Assembly (NCBI GenBank): GCA_050946055.1
Contig: JBMNUB010000019.1
Location: 1 to 46,631 of the forward strand
Origin: Fimadaptatus sp050946055
Lineage (GTDB): Bacteria; Bacillota; Clostridia; Christensenellales; Aristaeellaceae
Length of the DNA: 46,631 bases
Reading direction: 5' to 3'
Shown here piece after piece: positions 21,945 to 29,947 of this stretch (position 1 is its first letter; each line of letters opens with the position of its first letter). The position numbers and the translations under genes were made by a program. The notes below the pieces were generated by a model. The model searched no databases, had not been told where the DNA came from, and saw nothing but the letters and a program-made list of their open reading frames with translations.

Positions 21945-22810
21945 GGCGCTATGCCGCGCGCCTGTCCCAGCGGGAACACGACGCTTCTGGCATGGCCTAT
22001 CAGATAGTCCGCGCGCAGCGTACCCACGTCATCGGCGCGGCCATCGTGGCTGAGCGCGCGATTGTCGCCCATGACCAGATACTGCCCGTCGCCTATCATG
22101 ACCGGCCCGTAATCGCTCCCGGCGGGATAGCTGACAAAGCTCTCATCAAGCAGCGCGTCGTTGACATAGGTGCGGCCATCGCGTATCATCACCGAATCGC
22201 CCGGCAGGCCTATCACGCGCTTAACAAAAGTGCCTTCGCGATTGGGAAAGCGGCATACCACCACGTCGCCCCGCTCAGGCGCGGAAAAGCGATAGTCATA
22301 CTTGGTAACCAGCAGCAGTTCGCCGGCTGTCAGCGTGGGCTCCATGGACGGCCCTTCCACGCGCACTATCTCAAACACGAACGCGCGCACCGCCAGCGCA
22401 CCCAGCGCCGCTATCGCTATCGTGAGCAACCACAGCCATATCTCGCGCGATATGGCGCGCCTGCGCCGTCTGCGTTGACTTGCGGCGCGGCGCTTGCCGC
22501 CATCAGTGCGCGCCTGCCGGCTTGCGCAAGCGCTACGCTGCGCCGGACGAGCGCCTTGCCTGTGTGCGTCGCGCGGAGCGCAAGCGCCTGAACCGCGCCC
22601 GGATGCATTTTCCTGAGAGGGCGGGCGCGGCGCGGCCTGCTCCTTAGGCGACCATGCGCGCGCATTGCTGCGGCCCTGCGAGTTTGCCTGCGCGCCCAAG
22701 CCTGAGTATGCGCCTTGCCGTTGGGCGGCAGGCGCTCCCCTTCGCCCCTGTGCGGCAGCATGCGCCTTGCCTGCGCGCGGCCTGCTCTGCTCATGAGAAC
22801 GCCTATCCAT
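21941..22810 (-). CDS. Signal peptidase I, paralogue 3, with long basic disordered extension
   Basis: About 289 residues from ATG 22810, which has GGGGA at 8 bases; ATG 22816 is possible. The first roughly 120 residues are low-complexity, rich in Arg, Ala, Gln, Gly and Ser, ending in a run of Arg just before the membrane helix (about 125-145). The catalytic domain is complete: Ser in VEGPSMEPTLTAGE, Lys in FVKRVIGLPGD, and GDNRALSHDGRADD. The cytoplasmic extension is far longer than in ordinary type I signal peptidases and could bind nucleic acid, acidic lipids or the translocation apparatus. The gene overlaps the DUF951 stop and the next signal peptidase start. Confidence 0.88.
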   Translation of the reverse strand: MDRRSHEQSRPRAGKAHAAAQGRRGAPAAQRQGAYSGLGAQANSQGRSNARAWSPKEQAAPRPPSQENASGRGSGACAPRDAHRQGARPAQRSACASRQARTDGGKRRAASQRRRRRRAISREIWLWLLTIAIAALGALAVRAFVFEIVRVEGPSMEPTLTAGELLLVTKYDYRFSAPERGDVVVCRFPNREGTFVKRVIGLPGDSVMIRDGRTYVNDALLDESFVSYPAGSDYGPVMIGDGQYLVMGDNRALSHDGRADDVGTLRADYLIGHARSVVFPLGQARGIAP

Positions 22811-23003
22811 CGGCATTTTCCCCGGCATGCTCGACTATCTTCTTGACGCGCTTTTCAAACTCGGCGCGATCCAGCATGACCACGCGGCCACAGCCATGGC
22901 AGCGTATCTTCACATCCGCGCCGGTGCGTATTATCGTCCATTTGTCACTGCCGCAGGGATGAGCCTTGCGCATCTGCACGACGTCGCCCAACGCTATCTG
23001 CAT
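22803..23003 (-). CDS. DUF951 zinc-ribbon-like small protein
   Basis: 66 residues from ATG 23003 (GAGGTAG at 8 bases). MQIALGDVVQMRKAHPCGSDKWTI is the standard opening of DUF951, and the later CHGCGRVVMLDR supplies the other cysteines for a possible metal site (Cys in HPCG plus CHGC). The C-terminus is a basic/acidic helix. The family is small, widespread in Bacillota and of unknown role, often beside membrane or translation genes. Here it is the first gene of the signal peptidase operon and its end overlaps the start of paralogue 3. Confidence 0.85.
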   Translation of the reverse strand: MQIALGDVVQMRKAHPCGSDKWTIIRTGADVKIRCHGCGRVVMLDRAEFEKRVKKIVEHAGENADG

Positions 23004-23028
23004 AAACATCTACCTCACAATATAGCTA

Positions 23029-23057
23029 ATTATATTACCAAATGCCTGCGCCCGCAA
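23029..23057 (-). promoter_or_regulatory. Promoter of the DUF951-signal peptidase operon
   Basis: On the minus strand, TTGCGG (23052-23057), 17-base spacer, TATAAT (23029-23034), 26 bases before the DUF951 start. The region 23058-23337 beyond it shows no gene; a TATAAT also exists on the plus strand at about 23070 without a gene to serve. Confidence 0.65.
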
Positions 23058-23337
23058 GCGAAGCTGTGTTATAATATAAAGACATACTTGGCCGCATGGC
23101 GCGGCCAAATTCACATTTGCGCCATATGCGCAGTCAGACTCCGCTTGCGCGTCTGTGTTGGCGGCCGCGCCGCACTGAGCGCCCAGCATCCCATATCCTG
23201 CAGGCAGGCGGCGTACGCATGAGCAGGCCTGCCCGTGCCGCTTTGGGGCTTGGGCGCAACGGCTGCACGCGAGCCGTCTCCCGCCCGGAGCGCCGCATAA
23301 AGATGTGCGCGCCCAGCCTTCCCGCGCGCTCACTGAA

Positions 23338-23370
23338 CAAAGGCCGCATGACGAGCGCATGCGGCCTTTG
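23338..23370 (-). terminator. Terminator after pyruvate kinase
   Basis: CAAAGGCCGCATG (23338-23350) and CATGCGGCCTTTG (23358-23370) form a perfect 13-bp stem with a 7-base loop, 10 bases after the pyruvate kinase stop. The T-run on the minus strand is weak, but the stem is very stable. Confidence 0.75.
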
Positions 23371-23379
23371 CATTATCGC

Positions 23380-25137
23380 TTAAAGCCCACGTGTCTCGCC
23401 GTTATACACATAGCCGCTTATGGGATCGAGCGTTATGGTAGTTCCAGTTCGCAGCACGGAACAGGCGCTCTCTGCGGAATGTATCACTGGTATCTCCAGC
23501 GTCAGCGCCGCTATCGAGGCATGACAGGCCGAGCCTTCGCATTCGACTATCACGCCCGACGCCTTGCGCAGATACGGCAAAAAGCTGTTGTCGGTCTGAC
23601 TGGCGACCAGTATGTCGCCGGGGGTGAAGTTGCTGGCGGCCTCGGCCAGCGTATGCGCCACGCACACGCGCCCCACTACCGGCCCATCGCCTATGCCGCG
23701 CCCGCGCAGCAGCACATCGCCTATCACATGCACGCGGATGAGGTTGGTCGTGCCGCTCATGCCCACCGGCACGCCTGCGGTCACTATGGCCACATCGCCC
23801 ACGCTTAGCAGGCCGCGCTCCTGCGCTGCGGCTATGGAGCGGTTTACCATCTCGTCGGTGTTGTCGCTGTGGGACACCATGAGCGGCATAACGCCCCACA
23901 CGCAGGAGAGCTGGTTATACACGCGCTCGTTCTCGGTGGTGGCGATGAGGTCGCAGCCGGGGCGGTACTTGGACACCTTGCGCGCGGTCGCGCCCCTGTG
24001 AGTGGGCGTGATTATGGCGGCGGCGTTCAGATCGGCGGCTATCGTGGTGCAGGCATAGCTGACGGCGTTGGTCACAGAGAAGTTCATGTCGTAGCTCTCC
24101 TGCACGCCCTTGGGTTCGGCCTTGCGATGCTCCTCTACATGGCTGGCTATGCGCACCATGGTCTTTAGCGCCTCCAGCGGATATCTGCCCGAAGCTGTCT
24201 CGCCGGAAAGCATTATGCAGTCCGTGCCGTCCAGTATGGAATTGGCCACATCCGACACCTCGGCGCGCGTGGGACGGGGATTGCGTATCATCGAATCCAG
24301 CATCTGAGTGGCGGTTATTACGGGCTTGCCCAGATGATTGCACTTGGCTATCATGCCCTTTTGTATGAGCGGCACTTCCTGTATCGGCACTTCCACGCCC
24401 AGATCGCCGCGCGCCACCATCAGTCCGTCGGCGAGCGTAAGTATCTCGTCCACGTTCTGCACGCCTTCTTCGTTCTCTATCTTGGCGTATATCTGAACGT
24501 TCTCGGCATCGGCGCTCTCCAGCACATGACGCAGCTCCAGCACGTCCGCCGCCTTGCGCACGAACGAGGCCGCGATCAGATCCACGCCCGCCGCGCAGCC
24601 AAAGCGTATGTCGTCTATGTCGCGCTGGGTGACCGCAGGCAGGCGCAGCTTTGCGCCCGGCACGTTTATGCCCTTGTGGTCGCTTATCACGCCGCCGTTC
24701 ATGACGCTGCACACTATCTCGCCGCCGTTTATGGCATCCACGGTCATCTCGACCAGACCGTCGTCTATCAGCACATGCGTGCCTACGGTTATGTCATTGC
24801 TCAGCCCGTCGTAGGTTATGGCGGCGCGCTCGGCCGTGCCGGGTTCGTCGCTTCCGCACACCAGAGTGAACTTCTGGCCGGGCTGCAGCTCTACGCTGCC
24901 GCTTTCGAACTTGCGCAGGCGTATCTCCGGGCCCTTCGTGTCCAGCATTATCGCCAGCGGCACTCCCTTCTGGCTGCGCAGACGCTTGAGCATCTCTATG
25001 GTCTGGCCGTGCCATTCATGGTCGCCATGACTCATGTTGAGGCGCGCTACGTTCATGCCCGCGTCTATAAGGTCGCTAAGCATCTGCTCGTTGCGGCATG
25101 CAGGTCCTATTGTACAGATTATCTTGGTCTTTCGCAT
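23380..25137 (-). CDS. pyk: Pyruvate kinase with C-terminal PEP-utiliser swivel domain
   Basis: 585 residues from ATG 25137 (GAGG at 9 bases; in-frame ATG 25143 is possible). It converts phosphoenolpyruvate and ADP to pyruvate and ATP. Order: barrel domain (MRKTKIICTIGPA, NVARLNMSHGDHEWH, IMLDTKGPEIR, KIENEEGVQNVDEIL, ARGDLGVEVP, TATQMLDSMI), B domain inserted, C domain (about 350-470), then an extra domain of about 100 residues like the phosphohistidine domain of PEP synthase, as in Bacillus and Geobacillus enzymes. The usual SHxAI box is present as CHASIAAL with the His kept. Own promoter and terminator flank it. Confidence 0.95.
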   Translation of the reverse strand: MRKTKIICTIGPACRNEQMLSDLIDAGMNVARLNMSHGDHEWHGQTIEMLKRLRSQKGVPLAIMLDTKGPEIRLRKFESGSVELQPGQKFTLVCGSDEPGTAERAAITYDGLSNDITVGTHVLIDDGLVEMTVDAINGGEIVCSVMNGGVISDHKGINVPGAKLRLPAVTQRDIDDIRFGCAAGVDLIAASFVRKAADVLELRHVLESADAENVQIYAKIENEEGVQNVDEILTLADGLMVARGDLGVEVPIQEVPLIQKGMIAKCNHLGKPVITATQMLDSMIRNPRPTRAEVSDVANSILDGTDCIMLSGETASGRYPLEALKTMVRIASHVEEHRKAEPKGVQESYDMNFSVTNAVSYACTTIAADLNAAAIITPTHRGATARKVSKYRPGCDLIATTENERVYNQLSCVWGVMPLMVSHSDNTDEMVNRSIAAAQERGLLSVGDVAIVTAGVPVGMSGTTNLIRVHVIGDVLLRGRGIGDGPVVGRVCVAHTLAEAASNFTPGDILVASQTDNSFLPYLRKASGVIVECEGSACHASIAALTLEIPVIHSAESACSVLRTGTTITLDPISGYVYNGETRGL

Positions 25138-25168
25138 ATACATCATCCTCAAACACAAAATCCAATAT

Positions 25169-25198
25169 ATTATACCAGCAAACGCGCGGGCATTTCAA
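25169..25198 (-). promoter_or_regulatory. Promoter of pyruvate kinase
   Basis: On the minus strand, TTGAAA (25193-25198), 18-base spacer, TATAAT (25169-25174), 32 bases before the ATG. Confidence 0.6.
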
Positions 25199-25654
25199 TA
25201 TTGCGCGCTTTAAGGTTTTTTGTTCATACTTGCAGAGACAGGCCCATCGGCGTTTGCAAACGGCCGGCGAACAATTGCATGGCGGCCATGCTGCCAGGCG
25301 GCAACCGGCGCACTGTCATGGACATGAAACAAGCCGGAGTTCCCCAAGCCCGCAGTCTGCCGCGCCGCCTTAAAGGATTAGCATTTGACGGCGCGTTTGC
25401 GCTGCACGCGGCGCTTATGCAGAATCAAGCCGCATGCTCATATACAGTCTGCCGCGCGGCATGACGGCGCGGCGCGCATAAACTTAACACGTGCCGCGCT
25501 TACATGAGGAAAATATCGGGCGTATAATCAGCTTATCGGCAGTATGTTACATGCCGGCAGGCGATTCGGAAAGCTTTAACGCATAAAGCCCATGCTTCCA
25601 AGCGGCGCCGTTCAGCATACAGCCCAAGCTCTGACGCGCCTTATTATCACCGCA
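25199..25654. other. Gene-free stretch between two leftward genes
   Basis: I see no coding frame with a ribosome site and no clear hairpin with a T-run. Short inverted repeats of CGGC/GCCG type are present, as elsewhere in this GC-rich genome, but nothing I can name. The aldo/keto reductase transcript must end here. Confidence 0.5.
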
Positions 25655-26800
25655 TCAGCGGCCAAACAGCGACAGCGCGCGCTGCATGCGCGACTTTACC
25701 GGCACGTCGAAGGGACAGTTGAACTCGCACTTGCCGCAGGCTATGCAGTTGCGCGCGGTGTGATCCAGAGCAAGATAGTGCTCGCGCACGCTCTCAGGGA
25801 CTTCCTTTTGCGCAAGAGCCAGATCAAGGTACTTATTGACAAGCGCTATGTCTATGTGCGACGGACAGGGCAGGCAGTGGTTGCAGTACATGCAGTGACC
25901 CTTGAGCGAGAAGCGCGGCGCGTGCATCATGACGCGCGCGTAGTCGCGACCCGAATCGCCGGTCTGCTCATACTCCGCCGCCTTTATCACCTGCTCGGGG
26001 CAATCCGCGCCCACAAGCACCGAGCATACTGCCGGGCGCGTGAGAGAATAATGCACAAGCTGAGGCACAGTGAACGCCTGACCAAACGGCGAGCGCTCGT
26101 CGCTCAGCAGTACGCCCGCGCCCAGGCTCTTCATTACGGTTATGGCCACGCCGCGGCTTTCACACTCGCGATAGAGCTGTGCGCGCAGCGGGTTGAGGGT
26201 GAGCTGGCGCTCGTATGTGGCGGAACGGAACAGCTCGTCCACCGACACGTTCTCGCCCAGCATGTCATAGGCGGGGTTTATCGAGAACATAAGTACGTCT
26301 ATGAGGCCGGATTGCACCGCTTCCAGCGCCGTGCGCGGGTCGTGCGAGGACATGCCAAGCGCGCGTATCACGCCCGCGCGCTTTAGCTCCAGCGCGTATT
26401 CCATGACGGGGCCGCGCAGTATATCCAGCCAGTCATCGACCTTATCCACATAGTGCAGCATGCCTATGTCGATGTAACCGGTGTCCAGCCGGGTAAGATA
26501 GTCGCTGACGAAGTCGCGGCACTTGGCTATGTCGCGGGAGCGCTTGTACTGGCCGTCCTGCCATATCGCGCCTATGTGTCCCTGAAGTATGACCTTCTCT
26601 CGCCTGCCCTTGAGCGCTCGGCCTATGTTGGAGCGCACTTCGGGTTCTGACATGAATGTATCCAATATGTTGATGCCCGAGTCCAGCGCGGCATCTATTA
26701 CCGACTTGACCAGTTCAAACGGCTTACCCTGCAGATGTTCGCAGCCCAGACCAACTTCGCTGACCTGCATGCCGGTTCTGCCCAGCGGACGCATATTCAT
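25655..26800 (-). CDS. Aldo/keto reductase with C-terminal 2x[4Fe-4S] ferredoxin domain
   Basis: 381 residues from ATG 26800 (GGAGG at 8 bases). The N-terminal part is an aldo/keto reductase barrel (RPLGRTGMQVSEVGLGCEHL, NILDTFMSEPEVRSNIG, YIDIGMLHYVDKVDDW, VIRALGMSSHDPRTALEAV). The usual catalytic Asp-Tyr-Lys-His set is altered: the Tyr position is in a MSEPEVR rather than YGxxE sequence. The C-terminus carries ferredoxin clusters, CMYCNHCLPCPSHID and CIACGKCEFNCPFDVP, as in a large clostridial family of predicted iron-sulfur aldo/keto reductases. It likely passes electrons between ferredoxin and a carbonyl substrate; substrate unknown. Single-gene transcript. Confidence 0.85.
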   Translation of the reverse strand: MNMRPLGRTGMQVSEVGLGCEHLQGKPFELVKSVIDAALDSGINILDTFMSEPEVRSNIGRALKGRREKVILQGHIGAIWQDGQYKRSRDIAKCRDFVSDYLTRLDTGYIDIGMLHYVDKVDDWLDILRGPVMEYALELKRAGVIRALGMSSHDPRTALEAVQSGLIDVLMFSINPAYDMLGENVSVDELFRSATYERQLTLNPLRAQLYRECESRGVAITVMKSLGAGVLLSDERSPFGQAFTVPQLVHYSLTRPAVCSVLVGADCPEQVIKAAEYEQTGDSGRDYARVMMHAPRFSLKGHCMYCNHCLPCPSHIDIALVNKYLDLALAQKEVPESVREHYLALDHTARNCIACGKCEFNCPFDVPVKSRMQRALSLFGR

Positions 26801-26927
26801 AAGCATGACCTCCGTATATCGCGCGACCAAAGCGCGCATAAGCAGTGAGTCTTTAGCTTAATTATAACGCCATGCGCGCCGATTTACAAGCAATATCGAC
26901 ATGCACGGAGAATTTTGGAGGTACGCT

Positions 26928-27215
26928 ATGCAATACAGATATATCATTACAATATGCGCCGTGCTGGCATTTAACCTGCTCTCGTTTGCGCTTATGGGCA
27001 TCGACAAGCGCCGCGCAAGGCGGGGCAAATGGCGCATAGCCGAGCGCACGCTGTGGCTGTCGGCCCTGCCCATGGCCGCGCCCGGAGCATATGCGGGCAT
27101 GCGCGCGTTCCATCACAAGACGCGGCACCGCTCGTTTAAGTTCGGCATGCCCGCGCTGGCGGTGGCGCAGCTGTGCGCGGCGGCATGGACGGGCATGCGC
27201 GCTTTGGGATGGTAG
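26928..27215 (+). CDS. DUF1294 small membrane protein
   Basis: 95 residues from ATG 26928, GGAGG upstream. The family core is complete: MGIDKRRARRGKWRIAERTLWL, then APGAYAGMRAFHHKTRHRSFKFG. There are about three hydrophobic segments (residues 5-24, 43-62, 73-92), so it is an inner-membrane protein. DUF1294 domains also occur fused to cold-shock domains in other bacteria; this one is the short stand-alone form. Function unknown. It stands alone, with divergent and convergent neighbours. Confidence 0.85.
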   Translation: MQYRYIITICAVLAFNLLSFALMGIDKRRARRGKWRIAERTLWLSALPMAAPGAYAGMRAFHHKTRHRSFKFGMPALAVAQLCAAAWTGMRALGW

Positions 27216-27542
27216 AGCAAGTGCTGTGCGATGGCATGCGTGCAGTATGATGCACAGAAATGGCGACGCCTTGCCTTGAGAGCCGCCAGTATGACGGCAG
27301 GGTCAACAGCCCCGCATGCGCAGAAAAGCCCCGCAATTTGCACAGGGTAAATTTGTATGCCCGCACAGGCAGAGCGCCTGCGCAAGCGCATCCGACGATT
27401 CTGGCGGGAGTTTAAGCATTGCTCCAAGTTACTCTGCGCAGAGCTTTCTGCATTTGCCGGGTTTTAAGCGGGCTGTGGCGGTGCCTTGCATTGAGCGCCG
27501 TCTGTTTGCTCATGGCTTAACATGCTAGGCATGTGCAAGTTT

Positions 27543-27574
27543 GGGCGGCGCTCGATTGCAGCGCCGCCCATTTT
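27543..27574 (+). terminator. Terminator upstream of element copy B
   Basis: GGGCGGCGCT (27543-27552) and AGCGCCGCCC (27560-27569) form a perfect 10-bp stem followed by ATTTT. It lies 330 bases after the DUF1294 stop and 1 base before the duplicated target of the mobile element. Between 27216 and 27542 I see no gene. Confidence 0.65.
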
Positions 27575-27585
27575 AAGCATTGTTA

Positions 27586-27839
27586 CAGCTTGTCAAAAAA
27601 TTCTTTTTGACAAGCGTGGACGGGAGTGAACCTCCCCCGCCATTGCCGCCCCTACTCAGTTTCCACCGAAATCCTTAAGGTTTACGTGCGTGGAAACTGC
27701 AAGGTAGATATGCTGCTCTGGAAAATGGGATTTCCCGCCGCCCAAATATCTACGCGCTCACCGCACATGTCGCCGGGCGCTACCTAAGCCGGCGGGCTGC
27801 AAGGCCCACCGAGCTCTCCGGGGGTTTTTTGACAGGCTG
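27586..27839 (-). mobile_element. 254-bp MITE-like element, copy B
   Basis: Exactly 254 bases, reverse-oriented to copy A at 10284-10537. Ends: CAGCTTGTCAAAAAA on the left, and the complement of CAGCCTGTCAAAAAA on the right. It is flanked immediately on both sides by AGCATTGTTA (27576-27585 and 27840-27849), a perfect 10-bp target duplication, which shows insertion by transposition. Internal hairpins are kept as in copy A, with a better stem here (GTTTCCAC with GTGGAAAC). There is no coding frame. A 10-bp duplication would fit an IS4-like transposase acting in trans; none is in the window. Confidence 0.9.
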
Positions 27840-27947
27840 AGCATTGTTAATGCAGACTGTTTGTTGTATGCATTGCCGGTCTTGGCGATGATTTATTGCA
27901 TCGCAGCATGCCCTTAGCATCGCCATAATGTCCAGGCGGTGCGTGCG

Positions 27948-28679
27948 CTATGCGCGGCGCTCAGTCAGCGCATCGCCAATTATGCTCATCACGGCCTCGC
28001 GCGCCAGCATTATGCCTGCCACCGGCGGCACGAACATGGTCGAACCCGGCACGGAGCGGCGCGCGCCCTGCGGCTGCTCGCCGTCCTCTATCGGGCGCAG
28101 CGGCTCCTCGGGCGAGAACACCACGCGCAGCGAGCCTACGCCGCGCTTGCGCAGCTCGCGCCGCATCACCCGGCACAGCGGACACACGTCGGTCGAGTAT
28201 ATGTCGGCCACGCGCAGCAGCGACGGGTCGAGCTTGTTGCCCGTACCCATGCAGCTTATCAGCGGTATGCCCATTTCCTCGCACCGGCAGGCCAACTCTA
28301 CCTTAGCTGCTACCATGTCTATCGCATCTATCACGAAGTCTACGGGCAGATCAAAGGGCAGCGGCTCGCCAGGCATGTACATGCGCTTGACCGCCGTAAC
28401 CTCAGTATCGGGCGATATGTCCAGTATGCGCGCGCGCGCGGCATCCACCTTGGACATGCCCAGCGTGGAATGCAGCGCGATTATCTGCCGGTTGATGTTG
28501 GACAGGGCTACGCTGTCGCCATCCACTATCGTTATATGCCCCACGCCGCTGCGCGCCAGCGCTTCGGCAGCAAAGCCGCCCACGCCGCCCACGCCCAGCA
28601 GCGCCACATGTGCGCCGCGCAGCCTATCCAGCGCTTTGCCGCCCACCACGCGCGCGAAGCGATCGAACTCGCCGCTCAT
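27948..28679 (-). CDS. tcdA: tRNA threonylcarbamoyladenosine dehydratase (TcdA, ThiF/E1-like)
   Basis: 243 residues, starting inside the stop of the upstream gene (ATGA, 28676-28679). TcdA uses ATP to cyclise the t6A base at position 37 of ANN-reading tRNAs. It has the E1-like Rossmann motif LLGVGGVGGFAAEALARSGVG, VDGDSVALSNINRQ and the Cys-containing PLCRVMRRELRKRGV block typical of TcdA; the catalytic region SCMGTGNKLDPS is also present. The C-terminus has the STMFVPPVAGIMLAREAV segment. Coupling to the AlaX-like gene forms a two-gene unit for tRNA quality. Such dependence on t6A suits a genome that uses many ATA codons. Confidence 0.88.
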   Translation of the reverse strand: MSGEFDRFARVVGGKALDRLRGAHVALLGVGGVGGFAAEALARSGVGHITIVDGDSVALSNINRQIIALHSTLGMSKVDAARARILDISPDTEVTAVKRMYMPGEPLPFDLPVDFVIDAIDMVAAKVELACRCEEMGIPLISCMGTGNKLDPSLLRVADIYSTDVCPLCRVMRRELRKRGVGSLRVVFSPEEPLRPIEDGEQPQGARRSVPGSTMFVPPVAGIMLAREAVMSIIGDALTERRA

Positions 28680-29893
28680 CTCCCACCTCCCGCAGCCAGC
28701 GCCGCGACGTAAGCCATGTCTATCTCGCCGGGCGCGCCGCCCTGCGCAAAGTTGGGTCGCCCGCCGCCGCGGCCGTTCATGGGCTTTAGCGCCTCGCGCA
28801 TGAAGCGCCCCATGTCCATGCTTACATCTTCAGAGCGCGCAAACACCGCTATGTCGCCCGCCCCCTCGGCATTGGCGGCGGCCAGCAGCGCCAGCGTATG
28901 GGGCTGCTCTATCAGCTCAGACGCGGCCTTTATCAGCGCCTCGCGCGTGGCGCTCTCAAAGCGATGCGCAATCACGCGCCCCAAGCCCGGCACGTCCTGA
29001 GCGCGCTCCATCAGTCCGGGCAGCGCTCGCATGAGTTCCTGCTGGCGGAATGCGGCCAGCGCATGCGCCTGCTCGCGCGCATCGTCCAGCGCGCGCTGTG
29101 TCTCGCGCACCAGCGTCTCGTGCGTGGCGCTGAGCAGCTCGCCCGCCGCGCGGCAGGCCATGGCCTCGGCCTTGAGGCGCTCATAGGCGCGCTTGCCGCA
29201 CAGGAAGGAAAAGCGTGTCTTGCCGCGCGCGGGATGCGCGCCCAGTATGGTGAGCAAACCTATCTGGCCGCTGGAGGTGGGATGCGTGCCGCAGCAGGCC
29301 ACGCATTCCACGTCACCGGTCATGACTATGCGTATGTTCTCGGACACAGTGGGGCGCTTGCGCAGCGGCAGCGCGCGCAGCTCCTCGTCGCCGGGAAACC
29401 ACTGCCTTACCGGCAGATCGCGCCATATCAGCTCGTTCACGGCGCGCTCCAGTTCGTCCAGCTGCGCGCGCGAAGGCGCTTGAGCGAGATCGGTGTCTAT
29501 CGTGCATTCCTGAGCGCCGGTGTGCAGGCCGTATGTATAGCCGCCCAGCTGATTGTGTATCGCCCAGCTGAGCAGGTGCTGGCCACCATGCTGCTGCATA
29601 TTGGAAAAGCGTCGCTCCCAGTCCAGCTTGCCATGCACATCGCCCGACACGGGCGCATTTACCAGATGATATATGTCGCCCTGCTCATCCTCCTGCACGT
29701 CCAGCACGTCCGCGCCGCCCAGCCTGCCCAGATCGCAGGGCTGCCCGCCCGCCTCGGCGTAGAACGCGGTCCTGTCCAGCCAGACCTTGTACAGAGGCGT
29801 GCCGCCCTCCCTGTCCTCTGCCTGCTCGCAGCGCAGCACGTGCGCGTCGAACTCGCGCATGTTCACATCGTCATGAAATAGTTTATGTGTCAT
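28676..29893 (-). CDS. AlaX-type alanyl-tRNA editing protein with DHHA1 domain
   Basis: 405 residues, GGAAG before ATG 29893. It resembles the second half of alanyl-tRNA synthetase without the aminoacylation domain: AlaX-L type, which hydrolyses Ser- or Gly-tRNA(Ala) in trans. Residues about 1-95 are the beta-barrel, 95-230 the editing domain with the zinc set QQHGGQHLL (two His) and CVACCGTHPTSSGQIG (Cys and His). A coiled-coil (about 245-300) leads to a DHHA1 domain with the C-terminal GRGGGRPNFAQGG. Overlaps tcdA by 4 bases. A palindrome GATATCGATATC (29926-29937) lies upstream and could be an operator. Confidence 0.87.
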   Translation of the reverse strand: MTHKLFHDDVNMREFDAHVLRCEQAEDREGGTPLYKVWLDRTAFYAEAGGQPCDLGRLGGADVLDVQEDEQGDIYHLVNAPVSGDVHGKLDWERRFSNMQQHGGQHLLSWAIHNQLGGYTYGLHTGAQECTIDTDLAQAPSRAQLDELERAVNELIWRDLPVRQWFPGDEELRALPLRKRPTVSENIRIVMTGDVECVACCGTHPTSSGQIGLLTILGAHPARGKTRFSFLCGKRAYERLKAEAMACRAAGELLSATHETLVRETQRALDDAREQAHALAAFRQQELMRALPGLMERAQDVPGLGRVIAHRFESATREALIKAASELIEQPHTLALLAAANAEGAGDIAVFARSEDVSMDMGRFMREALKPMNGRGGGRPNFAQGGAPGEIDMAYVAALAAGGGR

Positions 29894-29947
29894 GGGTATG
29901 TCTTCCTTTGCATGTTGTTATATTCGATATCGATATCATTGATTATA

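Noticed and set aside
25655..26800. Frameshift in the aldo/keto reductase because of the missing Tyr motif
   Set aside because: The frame is continuous and the ferredoxin end is intact; this altered motif is normal in the iron-sulfur reductase family.
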